Origin: Mangifera indica
Taxonomy: Eukaryota > Streptophyta > Magnoliopsida > Sapindales > Anacardiaceae
Reading direction: 5' to 3'
DNA length: 64,000 nt
Assembly: GCF_011075055.1 (NCBI RefSeq)
Contig: NC_058138.1
Coordinates: forward strand, 62,001-126,000
The notes beneath the pieces are model-generated. The model did not search any database. It saw nothing but the letters and a program-made list of their open reading frames with translations, and was not told where the DNA came from. Shown here piece after piece: positions 46,939 to 58,289 of this stretch. Position numbers and translations under genes: made by a program. Every line of letters starts with the position of its first letter. Position 1 is the stretch's first letter.

Positions 46939-48330
46939 TTCAATTTGTTTGCCCACTCGGACAAGAGAAAAAACAATGACAATTAACAATTAATTAAAGA
47001 TATACAGTATTATATGGTTTAATAAACTGCTTTTGTACACTGAATATCGGTCATTATTAAACTGAAGAATATATCTTTGAACTGTATATAATGTAAACAA
47101 GGGTTTCTTTAATTTGAATAATCCAATATTATAATCGTAACCTAATTACACGTTTTCATATCCTAGAACTTTAAGTAATAGTTCTTCAAAAATAAGCCTC
47201 GTTTTATCAATTAATGTTAATTATTGTAATGTTCTTATATAAATCTCACATCAACAAATCGTAAGAGAAACGTTGAGTTTGTATATATATCTCATATTAT
47301 TTAAAAATACTAAGAGAACACTAATTAAACAATAATTAAGCTTCTAAGCTATTAAAAAACATTTTAAACTATAAAACTATAATATATTGATTGTTCAAAG
47401 GAAGTAATATTTCAACAGTGAATTAAACTATTAAATTAAACTAAGGGTTGTATTCAAATTTAAACTATTTGAATTCAGATTCAAATCAAACTAACCAAAT
47501 TCAAAAGTTAAAATTTGATGCGTTTTTATAAAGTAAACCAAATTCCAACTAATTTTAAATTAAAGTGAAAGCGGTTTAACATGAGTTGATGTTAAAAAAA
47601 AAAAAAAGCCCCATTTCTTAATTAAAAACTAATTTGATTTGAATAAGGCTGAACAACCCGAACAATCAAATTTAATTTTTTTTAGATATTACTAGTTTAT
47701 TCTTTAAAACACTTATATTTTAGATGAGAAGAGGGCAACAGTTGGAGCAACATCACACATGCCAGTCATTGTCTTTGAAAAGAAAATTATTCGATAGCAG
47801 ATGCAGAACCCAAGACGAATGTGCTCACAAAAGGTATATTAGAATTAATGCACAACAACCCTAAAGGGTCCAAGTATCACATGATGCTGCCATAAATAAT
47901 AGCGGGTTTTTGTTCTAAATAAATGAAATTAAATTTAAAGATATAAGAATGGATGTCCCTTTCCAAACACAAAAATCAAAAGCCAACCCTAAAGAGTCTC
48001 ACTAGCTACCACTACACATACAATATGCATCAAAAGCAAAAGGTTTAAGCTAAAGTGAATGTTTTATGCTTTTTTATATCTCAAAGCATGCCTAATTAAT
48101 TAAGTTAAAACTCTGCTTAGCAGCATGCGTAATCAAACCGGAAAAGCCAACTTTCAATTTTTCAAATTCAGAACTCTGTTGATTAACATATAAAATAACT
48201 CTCAAGAAATCCAAACGTTACTAGATGCTCTACTTGGATGCAATAATGCAACATATACTCACATGTAGTCCTCATTCCTAACCACTAAATATTGCAATTG
48301 ATATACACAATCAGCCTACTTTAATTTTAC
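46939..48330. repeat. Tandem duplication unit B (MITE-free)
   Basis: This is homologous to unit A in the same orientation with the MITE and one more segment absent. It ends at about 48330 (tttaattttacccactcact), corresponding to the end of unit A at 46938. No ankyrin exons are duplicated with it; only upstream noncoding sequence is present. Confidence 0.8.
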
Positions 48331-48569
48331 CCACTCACTCTCCGAACCGAATTTTATATATATAACAAAGTATTCCAGTTTGGATAACAATACACCACCA
48401 CATTACTATACAAAGTATAAATGTTTTTTTGGTTTTGTTACTATCACAAGATGCAGGGATAAGAACAACTCAAAATATGATTTTTTTCCAAGAAACATGG
48501 AAACTGGAAATTTAATTAGAGTAACTAAAGTTTTAACGATGCTGATATTGATTCAAATAGCATAATATG

Positions 48570-49160
48570 CATATTACTGTCAAAGAAACGGAGGTTTGTT
48601 ACCAATCAGATGATGCAAGGATAACAACAGCTGGCAATTTGAATTTATCTGGCCCACCAGAATTTCCAGTTTGGAACAATGGTGATATGCCTTGAGAAGA
48701 AAGAATTGCACCAGTATCTGCATACACCAGCACATTGGCACAGCTCTGAATGTATCTTCAGGTGCAAATAGAAGCCTCACAGTATCTGCCAATAATAGTG
48801 GCCTGTTTGCATCCTTGAAATATATATTACACATCACATACTTGTTAATTTTATAGCACGATAATGATGAAGATTTAAATACTTTACCTTCAAGAAAGAA
48901 GAAGGCCCCCTCTTGCAGATATAATAGGTCCAGATAGGACAGTTAACCTTCTTTGCTTCCATTTGTGTCAGAAAAAGCTTGACCACATAGAAAACGCCCA
49001 ATATCAGCAGCCATAAATCCATTATTTCCTTGAGCTCAAAGACCAACTGCATCCATGACACCTGCACTGCAGCCAAAAAAAAAATGGAAAAGCACAATTC
49101 ATGGTTAAGTTCCATCATACACTCACATCTGACTTGAACAAGTAGGTGGCACATTTGATC
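48570..49160 (-). pseudogene. Unidentified gene-like fragment in several frames
   Basis: Two overlapping minus-strand frames of 106 and 85 codons are unusually open and GC-richer than the surroundings. Other frames also read well, e.g. YADTGAILSSQGISPLFQTG followed by NSGGPDKFKLPAVVILASSD W near 48700-48600, and RLTVLSGPIISARGG with PSSFLK near 48930-48880. Splice-donor-like ggtaaagtatttaaatc lies near 48885. It looks like two exons of an ordinary gene, shifted and truncated. I do not recognise the family. It abuts a gypsy gag fragment at 49170. Confidence 0.45.
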
Positions 49161-49169
49161 CCCTCCTAG

Positions 49170-49520
49170 TTAGTCATGTCGAACAAGGCCATAACACTCT
49201 CAATTGACTCCAACCACTCCTCAACTGCAACTAGATCCTTAGCACCTATAAATTTTTGGGGTTGGTTCATACTTGGCAAACTGTAGATAGAACGCAACTG
49301 ATTTCTAATTGGGATTGTTGTCTAGGCAGATGTCTCCTCTACTAAGCCTTGTGCCTACATTTGCATTGCTTGAATCGACTTACTAGCCTGAACTAGAGCA
49401 CCTCTCTACTCCCTTAGCACCTCTCTAATTAATTCTCTAACATCATCAACATTCAAGCCTATCTAAAGAATTGGGGAAACTATCCCCTCACTTTGAGTCC
49501 TTGTGGGTTCACTATCTGAT
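49170..49520 (-). pseudogene. Gypsy gag fragment
   Basis: The minus-strand translation MNQPQKFIGAKDLVAVEEWL followed by ESIESVMALFDMT matches the start of the Retrotrans_gag domain of chromoviruses (PPxFxG...AExWLxxxExxF). Upstream is a Gln/Ala-rich helical stretch (VLREXRGALVQASKSIQAMQ). It sits about 200 bases downstream of the primer site at 49724, as expected for this orientation. Protease, RT and integrase are missing. Confidence 0.75.
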
Positions 49521-49737
49521 CATTTTTAACAATTCTTCTTATAAATGTTATTTTCTTGGAAAACTCAAAACTATAACTCTCCACATAAACTTAGCAAATA
49601 ATATAAAACTTTATTTATAGTGATCGACTGCAAGTACGGTCAGCATGACATGAGTGATTTATATTCTTACTCTACTTAGCTACACACATCCCTAGCACTT
49701 TTTTGGATATCAAAGTCATACTCTGATATCAACTTAC
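49521..49737 (-). promoter_or_regulatory. Leader and primer binding site of the minus-strand gypsy element
   Basis: On the minus strand the LTR end GGTGTTGTAAG is followed by TTGATATCAGAGT, a two-base variant of the tRNA-iMet primer site TGGTATCAGAGC, at about 49724-49736. A leader of about 200 bases leads into gag. Confidence 0.7.
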
Positions 49738-51683
49738 AACACCTTTACCTAAAAGTACTTTCCAAAGGAAAATGTCACTAATTAGACCATTTGAGCATGC
49801 ATACATACTTAAAATTCAATAAAAATATCATTCTTTAAGAATGAAAAAGTATAAAAATACCCTTCCATCAAAATATCAAAAATGTGTCAAAGGATGTCCA
49901 AAACACTATAAAACATTATCCATAACATAACATAGTGTCTCATAAATTAGATCTAATCAAAACATATATATACACTAAACAATAATTAAAATGATAGAAA
50001 TGCCCTCAACAGCTCTATGCCTACTAACCACTTCTTGCCCTACAATCATCACAACTCATGTACTTACACACATATAAGTAGAAGAGTAAGTGATAAAACA
50101 CTTCGTAAATAGAAGACTCTACTATTAACTTTTACTTATTTTCCAAAATACTCTTGTCTCGACTCATGCTATTTCTGTCATCTGGAATCTGTCACCAAAT
50201 TTTCATTAGGATGATGATGGGACTTATATCTTGTATTTGTACTCATATTAATATCAAGAACATCTAAGCTACATCTTATAACTCTCAAGTCAAATTATAA
50301 CTCACTCGATTCCTAAAGAACCACTCATCGGATTCCTAACCGATATGACCATATTATCTTTAGGGTCAACTGTGTCCTACTCGATCATTGATGAATCATT
50401 CTTCATATCCCTACTAGTGTGACCATTTTATCTCTCAATTAAAGAATCATCATTTGAAAGCTATGTTTCATAGTTGTACACTAGGTTGATAGGACTAGAT
50501 CAAATATAAGAATTTGACATCTTAGTCATATAAGCACTCATTGTGTAGTCCACTCGCTTACACCACTATTGACTACTGAATATCATCATAACTAGGCTTT
50601 GCTATGAACTGGTACCTTACTACAAGTATGGTGTATTATTGTAGACGTGCCCTACTATAGGTAGTGTAAGGAGATTGTACTCACAATGCCTCCTTGTAAT
50701 GACCTAAGATGTTTAGCATGCATACATCTCAAGCCATAGATCACCTTGGGCTCATCATAGCTATCATATTTCATGCCTTATTAGAATTTCATCTCTTGAG
50801 TACATTAGGTATTATTGCATACCTAAGATCTCTATACTATCTCTTGCGATGACCCATAAACTCTAGTCTAGTTTCTTTTTTCTTTCTTTATTTTACCTTT
50901 CATACACAAGTGTGTCATCTTGGATATATGGGCACATATCTTTTTTGTACATGAGACACAATTATCCCCTCAATGGTGTGTTTCTACTATTCTAAATAGG
51001 CGGGCATGTTACTTTTGGAACACAGGGTGTGTTAACTCGCCTTAACTTTCTAAATCATACATAACCTTCTTTCATCATGGTCTCTCCCTATGTGAATAAA
51101 ATCTACCATACACGAGAGTATGTGCCTCTAGACACAAGCATGTGCCTTTTTTCTATACTTAGCATATTTCTTAACTCAACCTTACTTCGATCGTTTTACT
51201 TCTCAAGGGTATTTTAGTCATTTTGTCTCATACATAAATCATGTATGAGCAATCTTCATGCTCTAGTTGACCGCTCAATGGTCAATGATGTCCAACAATT
51301 GTCGGATCATCAAAAAACTTAATCTATATTCTAGGTTTCACAGATATAAGTGTGTGTCTCATACCATATTGTCATGTGTCAAGCCTATTTTTATTCCTTG
51401 TTTGCCTCTATGAAATCCATACTACATGAACCCCATCTCAATGACTTCCAACGAATGTGTAGTGCAAACACTAATCTAGAATTCATCTTAATGAACCACT
51501 CACATATATGATTGAAAGTCTCTACTGTAGTCAATATTATTCCATCCGATCATAAAATTCATCAACATCAATTTTAACAACTAACTCAAACATTATCACT
51601 AATTCATTCTCCTTTAAATATGAGATATCGCATTCAACCCTTACTAACTACCACATTCAATTCTAGAATCCTAAAGGTGTTGG
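49738..51683 (-). mobile_element. 5' LTR of the minus-strand gypsy element
   Basis: About 1.95 kb, ending (minus strand) at GGTGTTGTA next to the primer site. The other edge, near aaaggtgttgg at 51673, is uncertain. It contains cacaagtgtgtcatc and accatattgtcatgtgtcaa motifs of the same type as the LTR at 8334-10434. Its primer-site end matches the fragment at 23365-23990. Confidence 0.65.
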
Positions 51684-51999
51684 CCTTAAATTATGACTCA
51701 TATTATAGATGGTAGCTTGATTATTCCATAAAGGTTGGTTGATTTTTCCAACCAAGATTGTAGCTATTTAAATATGGATTTCCTTATTCCATCTTGTTAT
51801 AATTTAGGAGATTAACCTACTCGACTATGGGGTTTGAAGGATATCGATTAAATAGATGAAATTAAAGGTTTGTTTGTCTTCCTCCATACATTTAACAACT
51901 TGGTATATTTATTGCCTTCATGTCTAATTTCTCGAATCATTTTGTTAGGGCATTCAACTTCACTTTTACCTTTGTGATTCCATTTACTTTACGAATTCC
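51684..51999. other. Unassigned, between two gypsy remnants
   Basis: No feature recognised. It may include 5' or 3' parts of the flanking gypsy copies. Confidence 0.35.
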
Positions 52000-52740
52000 T
52001 AGACATTTCTTGTGAGCTCCTCCATCACCATCCCATCAAAAATTGTTGGTTGTCATCTTTTCAATGAAATGTAACATTTTTGTTGTCATTTTTCTCATTA
52101 TCAAACCACCAATTGCAACTTCTATGTTATTCTTAAATTGTCTTAATAATCTGTAATAATATGTCTACATATTCGATAAAGTTTTTTGTATCTTTCTCAA
52201 GCTTCATATATTGTCTCATCTTCCTATAATACAAAGGTGGTAATATCATTCCTAAGCTTCGTTGTTTTTCCTAGAGGAAAGTACTTAATCAAGAAAGTTT
52301 GCGACAAGGCTTGCCATGTTATGAAAGTTCTTGGAGCTTTTGAATCCAACCATGTTATTGCTATGTCCCTAAGTGAGAATGAGGACAACCTCAACTTGAT
52401 AGCATCATCTGATTTGTGAGAATCTTAACAATTGTGTATGCAGATCTTTAATTGAGAAACCTTCAAATAGGTTTTGTTGGATTATCTGGATAATTGATGG
52501 CTCAATCTCAAAATTATTAGCTACTAACATAGGCATGATGACATTAGAAAAATCATTGTGAGTTGTAGGTATTGCATAGTCCTAAAGTGTTCTTTGATTA
52601 TTCATGTTTATATGTTGATTCTCCATATTTGTGACAACGTCTTCTTCTTCCTCCTCTATATTTTGCTTGCTTCTTTTTATAGGCAAGAGAGTTTTTTCAA
52701 TTTTGAGATCAAAATCTAATGCTCTAGAAGTTCCCCACCT
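52000..52740 (-). pseudogene. Gypsy (Athila/Tat-like) gag fragment
   Basis: Minus-strand translation from about 52415 gives SHKSDDAIKLRLSSFSLRDI, AITWLDSKAPRTFITWQALS, QTFLIKYFPLGKTTKLRNDI TTF and, after stops, EDETIYEAXERYKKL. This matches the gag core of Athila/Tat-type elements (family form AIRLRLFPFSLxxxAxxWL...FFPxxKTxxLRxxI...EAWERYKxLL). Several stops are present. The Asn/Gln-rich N-terminal part lies at 52440-52740. Confidence 0.75.
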
Positions 52741-52859
52741 TATCATAAACTACTCAAGTAACTAAAGAAAAAGGAGAGTAATTAATTCTAAAATAAAATA
52801 AAAAATTGAATTCAAATTGCAAAAGAATAATAATAATAAATAAAACCTTAGTCTAGTAA

Positions 52860-52960
52860 CTACCGCTAATCATCGGCAAGACATCAAAAACTTGTTGTGA
52901 TCTTACTTGTAAGTGCACAAGCCAATCAAGTAATAAAGAAAAAGTAATCTACTATTGTTA
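52860..52960 (-). promoter_or_regulatory. LTR/primer-site boundary of the Athila/Tat-like element (probable)
   Basis: The sequence atcggcaagacatcaaaaac followed by ttgttgtgatcttacttgta and agtgcacaagcc parallels the conserved boundary of Tat/Athila elements, where a ggcgccgttgcc-type leader region and the LTR end meet. It lies upstream of gag in the minus orientation. The LTR itself could not be delimited. Confidence 0.4.
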
Positions 52961-53089
52961 AATTCCTTCATGTGTGATAGAAAAATAAACTATTGTTATA
53001 TATTAATTAATGTTATGTGATTTAGAAACAATGATTGAATTTCTTCTGCTAAGCATAAATGAAACAGAAAATGTTCTATAGTTTAAAAA

Positions 53090-53300
53090 TGAATTAAAAG
53101 AAAAATATATGAAATGTTTAGGAACAACAAACAAAAACTTTTATTTTCTCCAAAACCAAAATACATGACATTTTACCCAAGTACATCAATCCAACATAAA
53201 ACAAATTAAGACATAAGATAATACGACTACACACTACCAGAACATCACACATGAATTGAAACACATATTAGTATACTGATACTTGTTCAATGCAAAACTG
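53090..53300. repeat. Dispersed repeat R1 copy
   Basis: It resembles 10860-11110 (aaatatatgaaatgtttagg / aaatatgaaatatttttaga; acttttattttctccaaa; accagaacatcacac / ttagaacatcatac). Confidence 0.6.
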
Positions 53301-53339
53301 AAAAAATGACTAATACTCGTTAAACATAAAGTTCTTACC

Positions 53340-53545
53340 TACTTTGTTTAAGTTAGTTTTTTCTCAACAGCTTAACTTATACATTTAGTTTCCATAGAAG
53401 GATTTCTGGGTGGTTGACAAGAATGGAAAGGCATAACAATAGATTGACCTAGGGGTGTTGTACAAATTTCACGAAGTGTTTCCATTGTATAGGTAACACA
53501 TTGAATATTAACATGGATCTACAAATTGGCATTCTTTTTTTCTTT
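53340..53545 (-). pseudogene. Unidentified gene-like fragment, paralogue of 58290-58590
   Basis: Minus-strand translation gives IHVNIQCVTYTMETLREICT-like text, then TTPLGQSIVMPFHSCQPPRN and PSMETKCIS, a stop and AVEKKLT. The copy at 58290-58590 reads in parallel (VTPSQGFINGQYQNCTVVPS, HDRAPPEGSYAKTKGIRGAT, EKYL). Conservation between the two at residue level (PxHxxxPP, S(Y/M)xTKxI) implies a once-coding short protein. The family is not recognised. Confidence 0.45.
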
Positions 53546-53619
53546 TATAGGTAAATACATGTACAAAAACCAATTGACCATTCTTTTGGTAGCGGATATT
53601 CTTGGAATAGGTAAATACA

Positions 53620-53760
53620 TGATCTTTAATATATATATATATATATATATACACAATAAAATTATGTGCATCCATTTTAAATACACAAATGCATACACTC
53701 TTATATATGTCATCACATGAGTGGGTACACATACTATATATATATTGAAACAATAAAATT
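53620..53760. repeat. TA microsatellites and short repeats
   Basis: Two (TA)n runs (53628-53651 and 53735-53744) are followed by near-identical acaataaaattatgtgcatc / acaataaaattatgtataca. Frames crossing this are artefacts. Confidence 0.7.
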
Positions 53761-53789
53761 ATGTATACACATTCTTTGTACACACATAT

Positions 53790-55830
53790 AAGGGTATCGA
53801 GACGATTGTGCAGGAACTGAATATTGTGCATATAGGGCTACAAACACATTGATTAATGTCATGTTGTGTAAGGTGCATTCGTAATGTTGTGGACAAAAAC
53901 TCAAAGGCATTATCAAATTGGATGGCTTGCAGTTTACACTGAAGTTGATTCTCCACAAATTTATGAAAGGCAAGAAAAATATTGAGAAATTGAGAGTGAG
54001 AAGTAAGTGGATAACACCAAGTGAAACACGAGAAATTATCAATGCAGCACACATAATATTTATAATGATTAAATGAAGTTTCTAGAGATAGATCCCATTT
54101 ATCAAAATGAACAAGCTAAAAGAGGTGAGATGACCTAGACTGGGCAGGTGGATAAGGAAAACAGTGGTTTTTATTTAGAGCACACTTAATACAAGGATAT
54201 TTATTTGAGCCAGTAAAGCTTGTACGAGTAGATCACAAAAGCTAAAGTAACTTGTTAGAAGAGTCATGTCCCAAATGGTGATGCCATATAGAAATAAAGG
54301 AGGCACTGGATATAGTAAAAGCAAACATTGATGATAAGAGGTTGGATGGAAAGACACAATAGAGACCTTGATCAAGTAGACCTTAAAGAAGAATCTATCT
54401 AGCACGTAAAAAAAATAACCTTGAAATGAAAAGGATAAAATTAAAAAATAATAATTGTCATCAATGGAAAATTTAGAAACAGATAACAACTTCTTAGTAA
54501 TAGAAGGAGCAACTAGCATATCTAACAAAGTAAAGGAAGAAGACTCAAGCATACTTGTGTGGGTAATAGGGAAAGAGACACCATCACCTACTGTGAGTTG
54601 CTGAGAGCCCACATATGGTGTAACAATACCTAATGTATTTTTGACAAGATAAAAAGCCCCAGAATCAATATACCATGAGGTAACAACTTTAGTTTAGGGT
54701 GAGGAAAGGATAAAAAAGGCATAATGGGCCATTACGGGAGGTAAAATAGATTAGTAAACTTATAGAGGTGGTAGAGGAGAATATGCATACGGAGATAAGA
54801 GAAATAAGGGTATTAAGACGGTTTTGTAGGAACTACATGGTATGCATATGGGGTTGTAGACACATTGATGAATGCCATGTTAGGTGAGGTACGTCCATAA
54901 TGCTATGGACAAAAACTTAGGGGCACTATCACATTGGATAGCCTACAGTCTACGCCAAAGTTGACTCTCCATAAATTTATGAAAGGTGAGAAAAATATTG
55001 AGAAACTAAGAGTGAGAAGTAAATGGATAAAACCAAGTGAAATGCGAGAAATCATCAATGAAGCACACATAATATTTATAACCATTAAATGAAGTTTTTA
55101 GAGACTGACCCTATACATTAAAATGAACAAGTTGAAAAGGGTGAGATGACCTAGATTGGGTTAGTCAATAAGGAAAATTATGGCTTTTATTTAGAGCACA
55201 CATAGTATATAGAGATTTATTTGAACAAGTAAAGCTTGTATGAATGGCTCGCAAAAGTTGAATTAACCTGTCAAATGAGGCATGTCTTAAACGGTGATAC
55301 CATAAAAAAAAAGGGAAGGCACTAGATACAGTATAAGCAAACATTGATGATGAAAGGTTGAATGGAAAGACATGGTAGAGACCTCAACCAAGTGGACCTT
55401 GAAAAAGAATCTTTCTGATGTATACAAAAATAGCCTTGAGATAAAAGGGATAAAATAAAAAGACATAATTGTTATCAAAGGTAGTTTAGAAACAGATCGT
55501 AACTTCTTAGTAATAAAAGGAACAACTAGCACATCTGACAAAGTAAAGGAAGAAAACTCATGGGTACTTGTATGGGTGATAATAAGAGAGACACCATCAC
55601 CTATTGTGAGTTGCTAAGATCCTACATATGGTGTAGCAGAAGAGTGGGTACCTAGTGTATTTGTGACATGATGAGAAGCCCTAGAGTCAATATACCATAA
55701 GGTAGAAACTTTAGTTAAGGTTGAGGAAAGGAGAGTAGAGGCATAATAGGCCATTGGGGGAGGTAAAGTAAAGTAGTATGCTTGTGGACGTGATGGAAGG
55801 GAATATGTTTATAGGGGATAAAGGAAACAA
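53790..55830 (-). repeat. Tandem ~1.02-kb units inside a minus-strand copia element
   Basis: The anchor aagggtattaagacgg and variants recurs at 53791, 54807 and 55830. Each full unit (minus strand) holds the gag C-terminal linker (YAYHVVPTKPS), the protease start (WYIDSGAF / WYIDSRASHHV), GAG-pre-integrase (QQLTVGDGVSFPITHT; MLVAPSITKKLLSVSK) and the integrase start (SRxSLGxIHLLLTLSF; SPFINLWRVNFGVDCRLSN). At the unit joints integrase runs back into the gag linker, the mark of a direct duplication. Two full units and part of a third are present. The left unit keeps protease DSGA, the right one has DSRA. Confidence 0.85.
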
Positions 55831-56960
55831 AGGCACTGAGATGGTTGTGTAGGAATTTCATGGTGTGCATGTACGGTTGTAGGAACAAATTGTGGGTTAA
55901 AAAGCTCCTTACAAGAAATTGTTACATGTCTTAGTCAATGACAAAGTTGACAAAAAGGGCCACCACCACGTCTACAACTACGCCCCCCACGATGGTTATT
56001 TTGAGTCAAGTGAGAAGGAATGGGTAATATGCCTTATCGGTATAATGTTGGAAAAGCTAATGTGGATCAAGAAGAAAAATATCTTAAAGAGTTCTAGTTA
56101 GAAAGAAATAGAGGAGGATTTGTGGTTGGGAAACCAAAGTTTTTCAAGGTAGGTAACAAAGGTTATAAGTGAAGGTGGAGTTCTATCAAGGGCAAGATCA
56201 AGTCGTCCCTTATAGGATAGCAAGAGACTATGTAAGGCATTATGACTCAATGGTTAGGTTTGGGTATGGATAGATATAGCAGTGGCAAGGCAGAAAACTT
56301 ATTACTGAGCCTTTGAAAAAAATATGTATGATACTCAGTGTTAGAAATTAGCTCATCAACAGCTTGAAGTTGATCACAAATGGAAATAAACTATTGTATA
56401 AACTTCGTGACCGATTGATTACCTTTTTCGTATAAAGTTGCATCCAAAGAGAGGTAGCTCAAGCAATAGATTGAGCAACAGAGGATGTAGCCAGGTAAGA
56501 CCAAACAGAGGTAGAAGTAGTATGGTTTGACAACTAGATTTTAATGGATTTCAAAGAAGTTGCTAGTAACCAACCAAGTATGATTTGATCACATGTGACC
56601 TAAATTGTGTAGGCAAGATTAAATAAGGGAAAAGTGGACAATGGATCAAAATTAGATGGGGCATGCAAAAACTGGGTTGGTGGAGGCACGAAACCATCCA
56701 CAATAGACATAAGATGGTTTACTTTAAGGAATGGAATAAAAAGTGTTTTCCATACCACATAATTTGTGCCATCAAATTTTTCTTCGATAACAGAAGAGGA
56801 GACGACATAGAAAGGTGAAGGAGTAGCCAACAGTATGTTCAGTTGTGTAAAGGAAGTGTCAGTAGTTTTTTGGTTAAGGGAAGTTAGGGTGGCCATTTGA
56901 AGTAAGTTCGAAGTTGGTTGGGAAGGGCCTTGAGCGGAGTAGAACATGGCTAATAGAAGA
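53790..56960 (-). mobile_element. Ty1/copia element gag-pro-int region, degenerate
   Basis: Minus-strand order from the right: gag N-terminus at 56947-56600 (SVIEEKFDGTNYVVWKTLFI, PFLKVNHLMSIVDGFVPPP), a decayed gag middle, a CCHC knuckle near 55960-55910 (CQLCHxLRHVTISC, spacing C2C4H4C), then protease, GAG-pre-integrase and integrase, the last three tandemly repeated. RT and RNase H are missing on the left, where the sequence breaks off at about 53790. No LTR was found near 57000. The gag frame at 56600-56947 is open for 115 codons. Confidence 0.85.
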
Positions 56961-57059
56961 AAGCAGAACCGACAATGGCATTTGTCATGTACTACGATAC
57001 TAAGTTAAAAGGAACAAATAAGAAAAATAAAGAAAGGAATAATAGTCTAGTCTAGATGC

Positions 57060-57395
57060 AGTTAAATACAATAGTGCTCATATCATGCTTTTATATGTTT
57101 TGGTTTCAACCTTTTTATCTCCCTTATCCATATCCAATTTGAGTGAGGTGTTTATGGGAATGGGTTGCTCTTTGGCTTCTTGCACGTTGAACCTTTTGAA
57201 GAGGTCCTTGAAATACGTGGCTTGGTTGAGCATAATTCCTTCCTTCGTTTGTTTGATTTGTAGTCCAAAGAAGTAGTTAAACTCCCCTATTAAGCTCATT
57301 TCAAAATCACCCTACATTATCTTAGAAAATTCTCTACAAAGAGACTGATTTATAGCACTGAAGATAATGTCATCAATATAAATTCCTATGTGTTC
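57060..57395 (-). pseudogene. Copia RT C-terminal fragment (a different element)
   Basis: The 73-codon open run reads MSLIGEFNYFFGLQIKQTKE, GIMLNQATYFKDLFKRFNVQ and EAKEQPIPINTSLKLDMDKG. It is preceded by GIYIDDIIFSAINQSLCREF, where IYIDDI is the catalytic YVDD box. Its residues differ from those in the copia copies at 18.4 and 23.1 kb and match the Sirevirus/Oryco-like form (GLQIKQTKxGI). It ends abruptly at KTYKSMI, where family members continue GSLLYL. Confidence 0.8.
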
Positions 57396-57700
57396 TTTAC
57401 AAAAGATTTTTCACATAATTATATACACTTTGGGGATAACATTTAATCCAATATCAAAATTTAAGCTCAGAGAAATCTAATATTTGAACTCGAACTTTAA
57501 GTTAAATCTAATATCAAAGTTTAAATTCAAATGTATTTTAATCCAAAGAATCTAAACTCAAACATTTTAAACTCACTTGATCTTATCTAACAATCTTTAT
57601 AGGGAAATCATATAAAGTAAATTAAAACCATAATCAAGATTTCATCAATTGATCCAACATAAAGCAAATAAACACATAGATGCAATTCATGTTTTTATTA
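57396..57700. repeat. AT-rich gap ending in an R1 copy
   Basis: No gene. From about 57580 to 57690 the sequence matches R1 (catataaagtaaattaaaac, ataatcaagatttcatcaat, cataaagcaaataaacacat, gatgcaattca). Confidence 0.55.
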
Positions 57701-57809
57701 ACTGACAGTCTCCATAGTGGATCATATGGAGGCTTTGAAATAATTATAATTAGAACATAATCAATGGCGATGATCATATTTTAAGAATCAAAATTTTATA
57801 ATCAATATT

Positions 57810-58269
57810 GTTATATTGATGAGGATATTTATTATTAATATTATGTTTAGCAACTAATAAATATTGTTAAAATGAAGAGGATATTCATCGTTGATATTAT
57901 GTTTAGTGACTAATAAATATTGTTATGACAGCATGGATATTTATAGTTGATATTATGTTTAATAACCGATAAATATTGTCGTAACAACAAGAATATTCAT
58001 CATTGATATTATGCATAGTAATTAATAAATATCGCTATAATAATGAGGATATTCATCATTGATATTACTATTTTTAATGACAAGATTTGCACCTCTCACT
58101 ATTTATATTAACAACGAGACTTTTCTTCTCGTCATTAATACTTTTAGCGGCTAAGGGCATAACAACGATTGATAACGGGATTTTTTCTGTCATTAAAGGT
58201 CTTTAACGACGTGAAATGAATTTTTAGCAACTAGTTTTCTTCCCGTTAGAAGTCATTTTTTTTGTAGTG
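57810..58269. mobile_element. CACTA transposon end with 56-bp subterminal repeats
   Basis: The right terminus, read inward on the minus strand, is CACTACAAAAAAAATGACTT followed by ctaacgggaagaaaac, the usual end of plant CACTA elements. Just inside is a run of short inverted motifs (aacgggattttttctgtcat, gacgagaagaaaagtctcgt). Five units of about 56 bp around gaggatattcatcattgata and ttatgtttagtaactaataa start at 57821, 57877, 57932, 57989 and 58045. The left CACTA end was not found, so the element is probably a truncated or rearranged non-autonomous copy. Confidence 0.75.
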
Positions 58270-58289
58270 TCTTACTTGTTGAATTCAAA

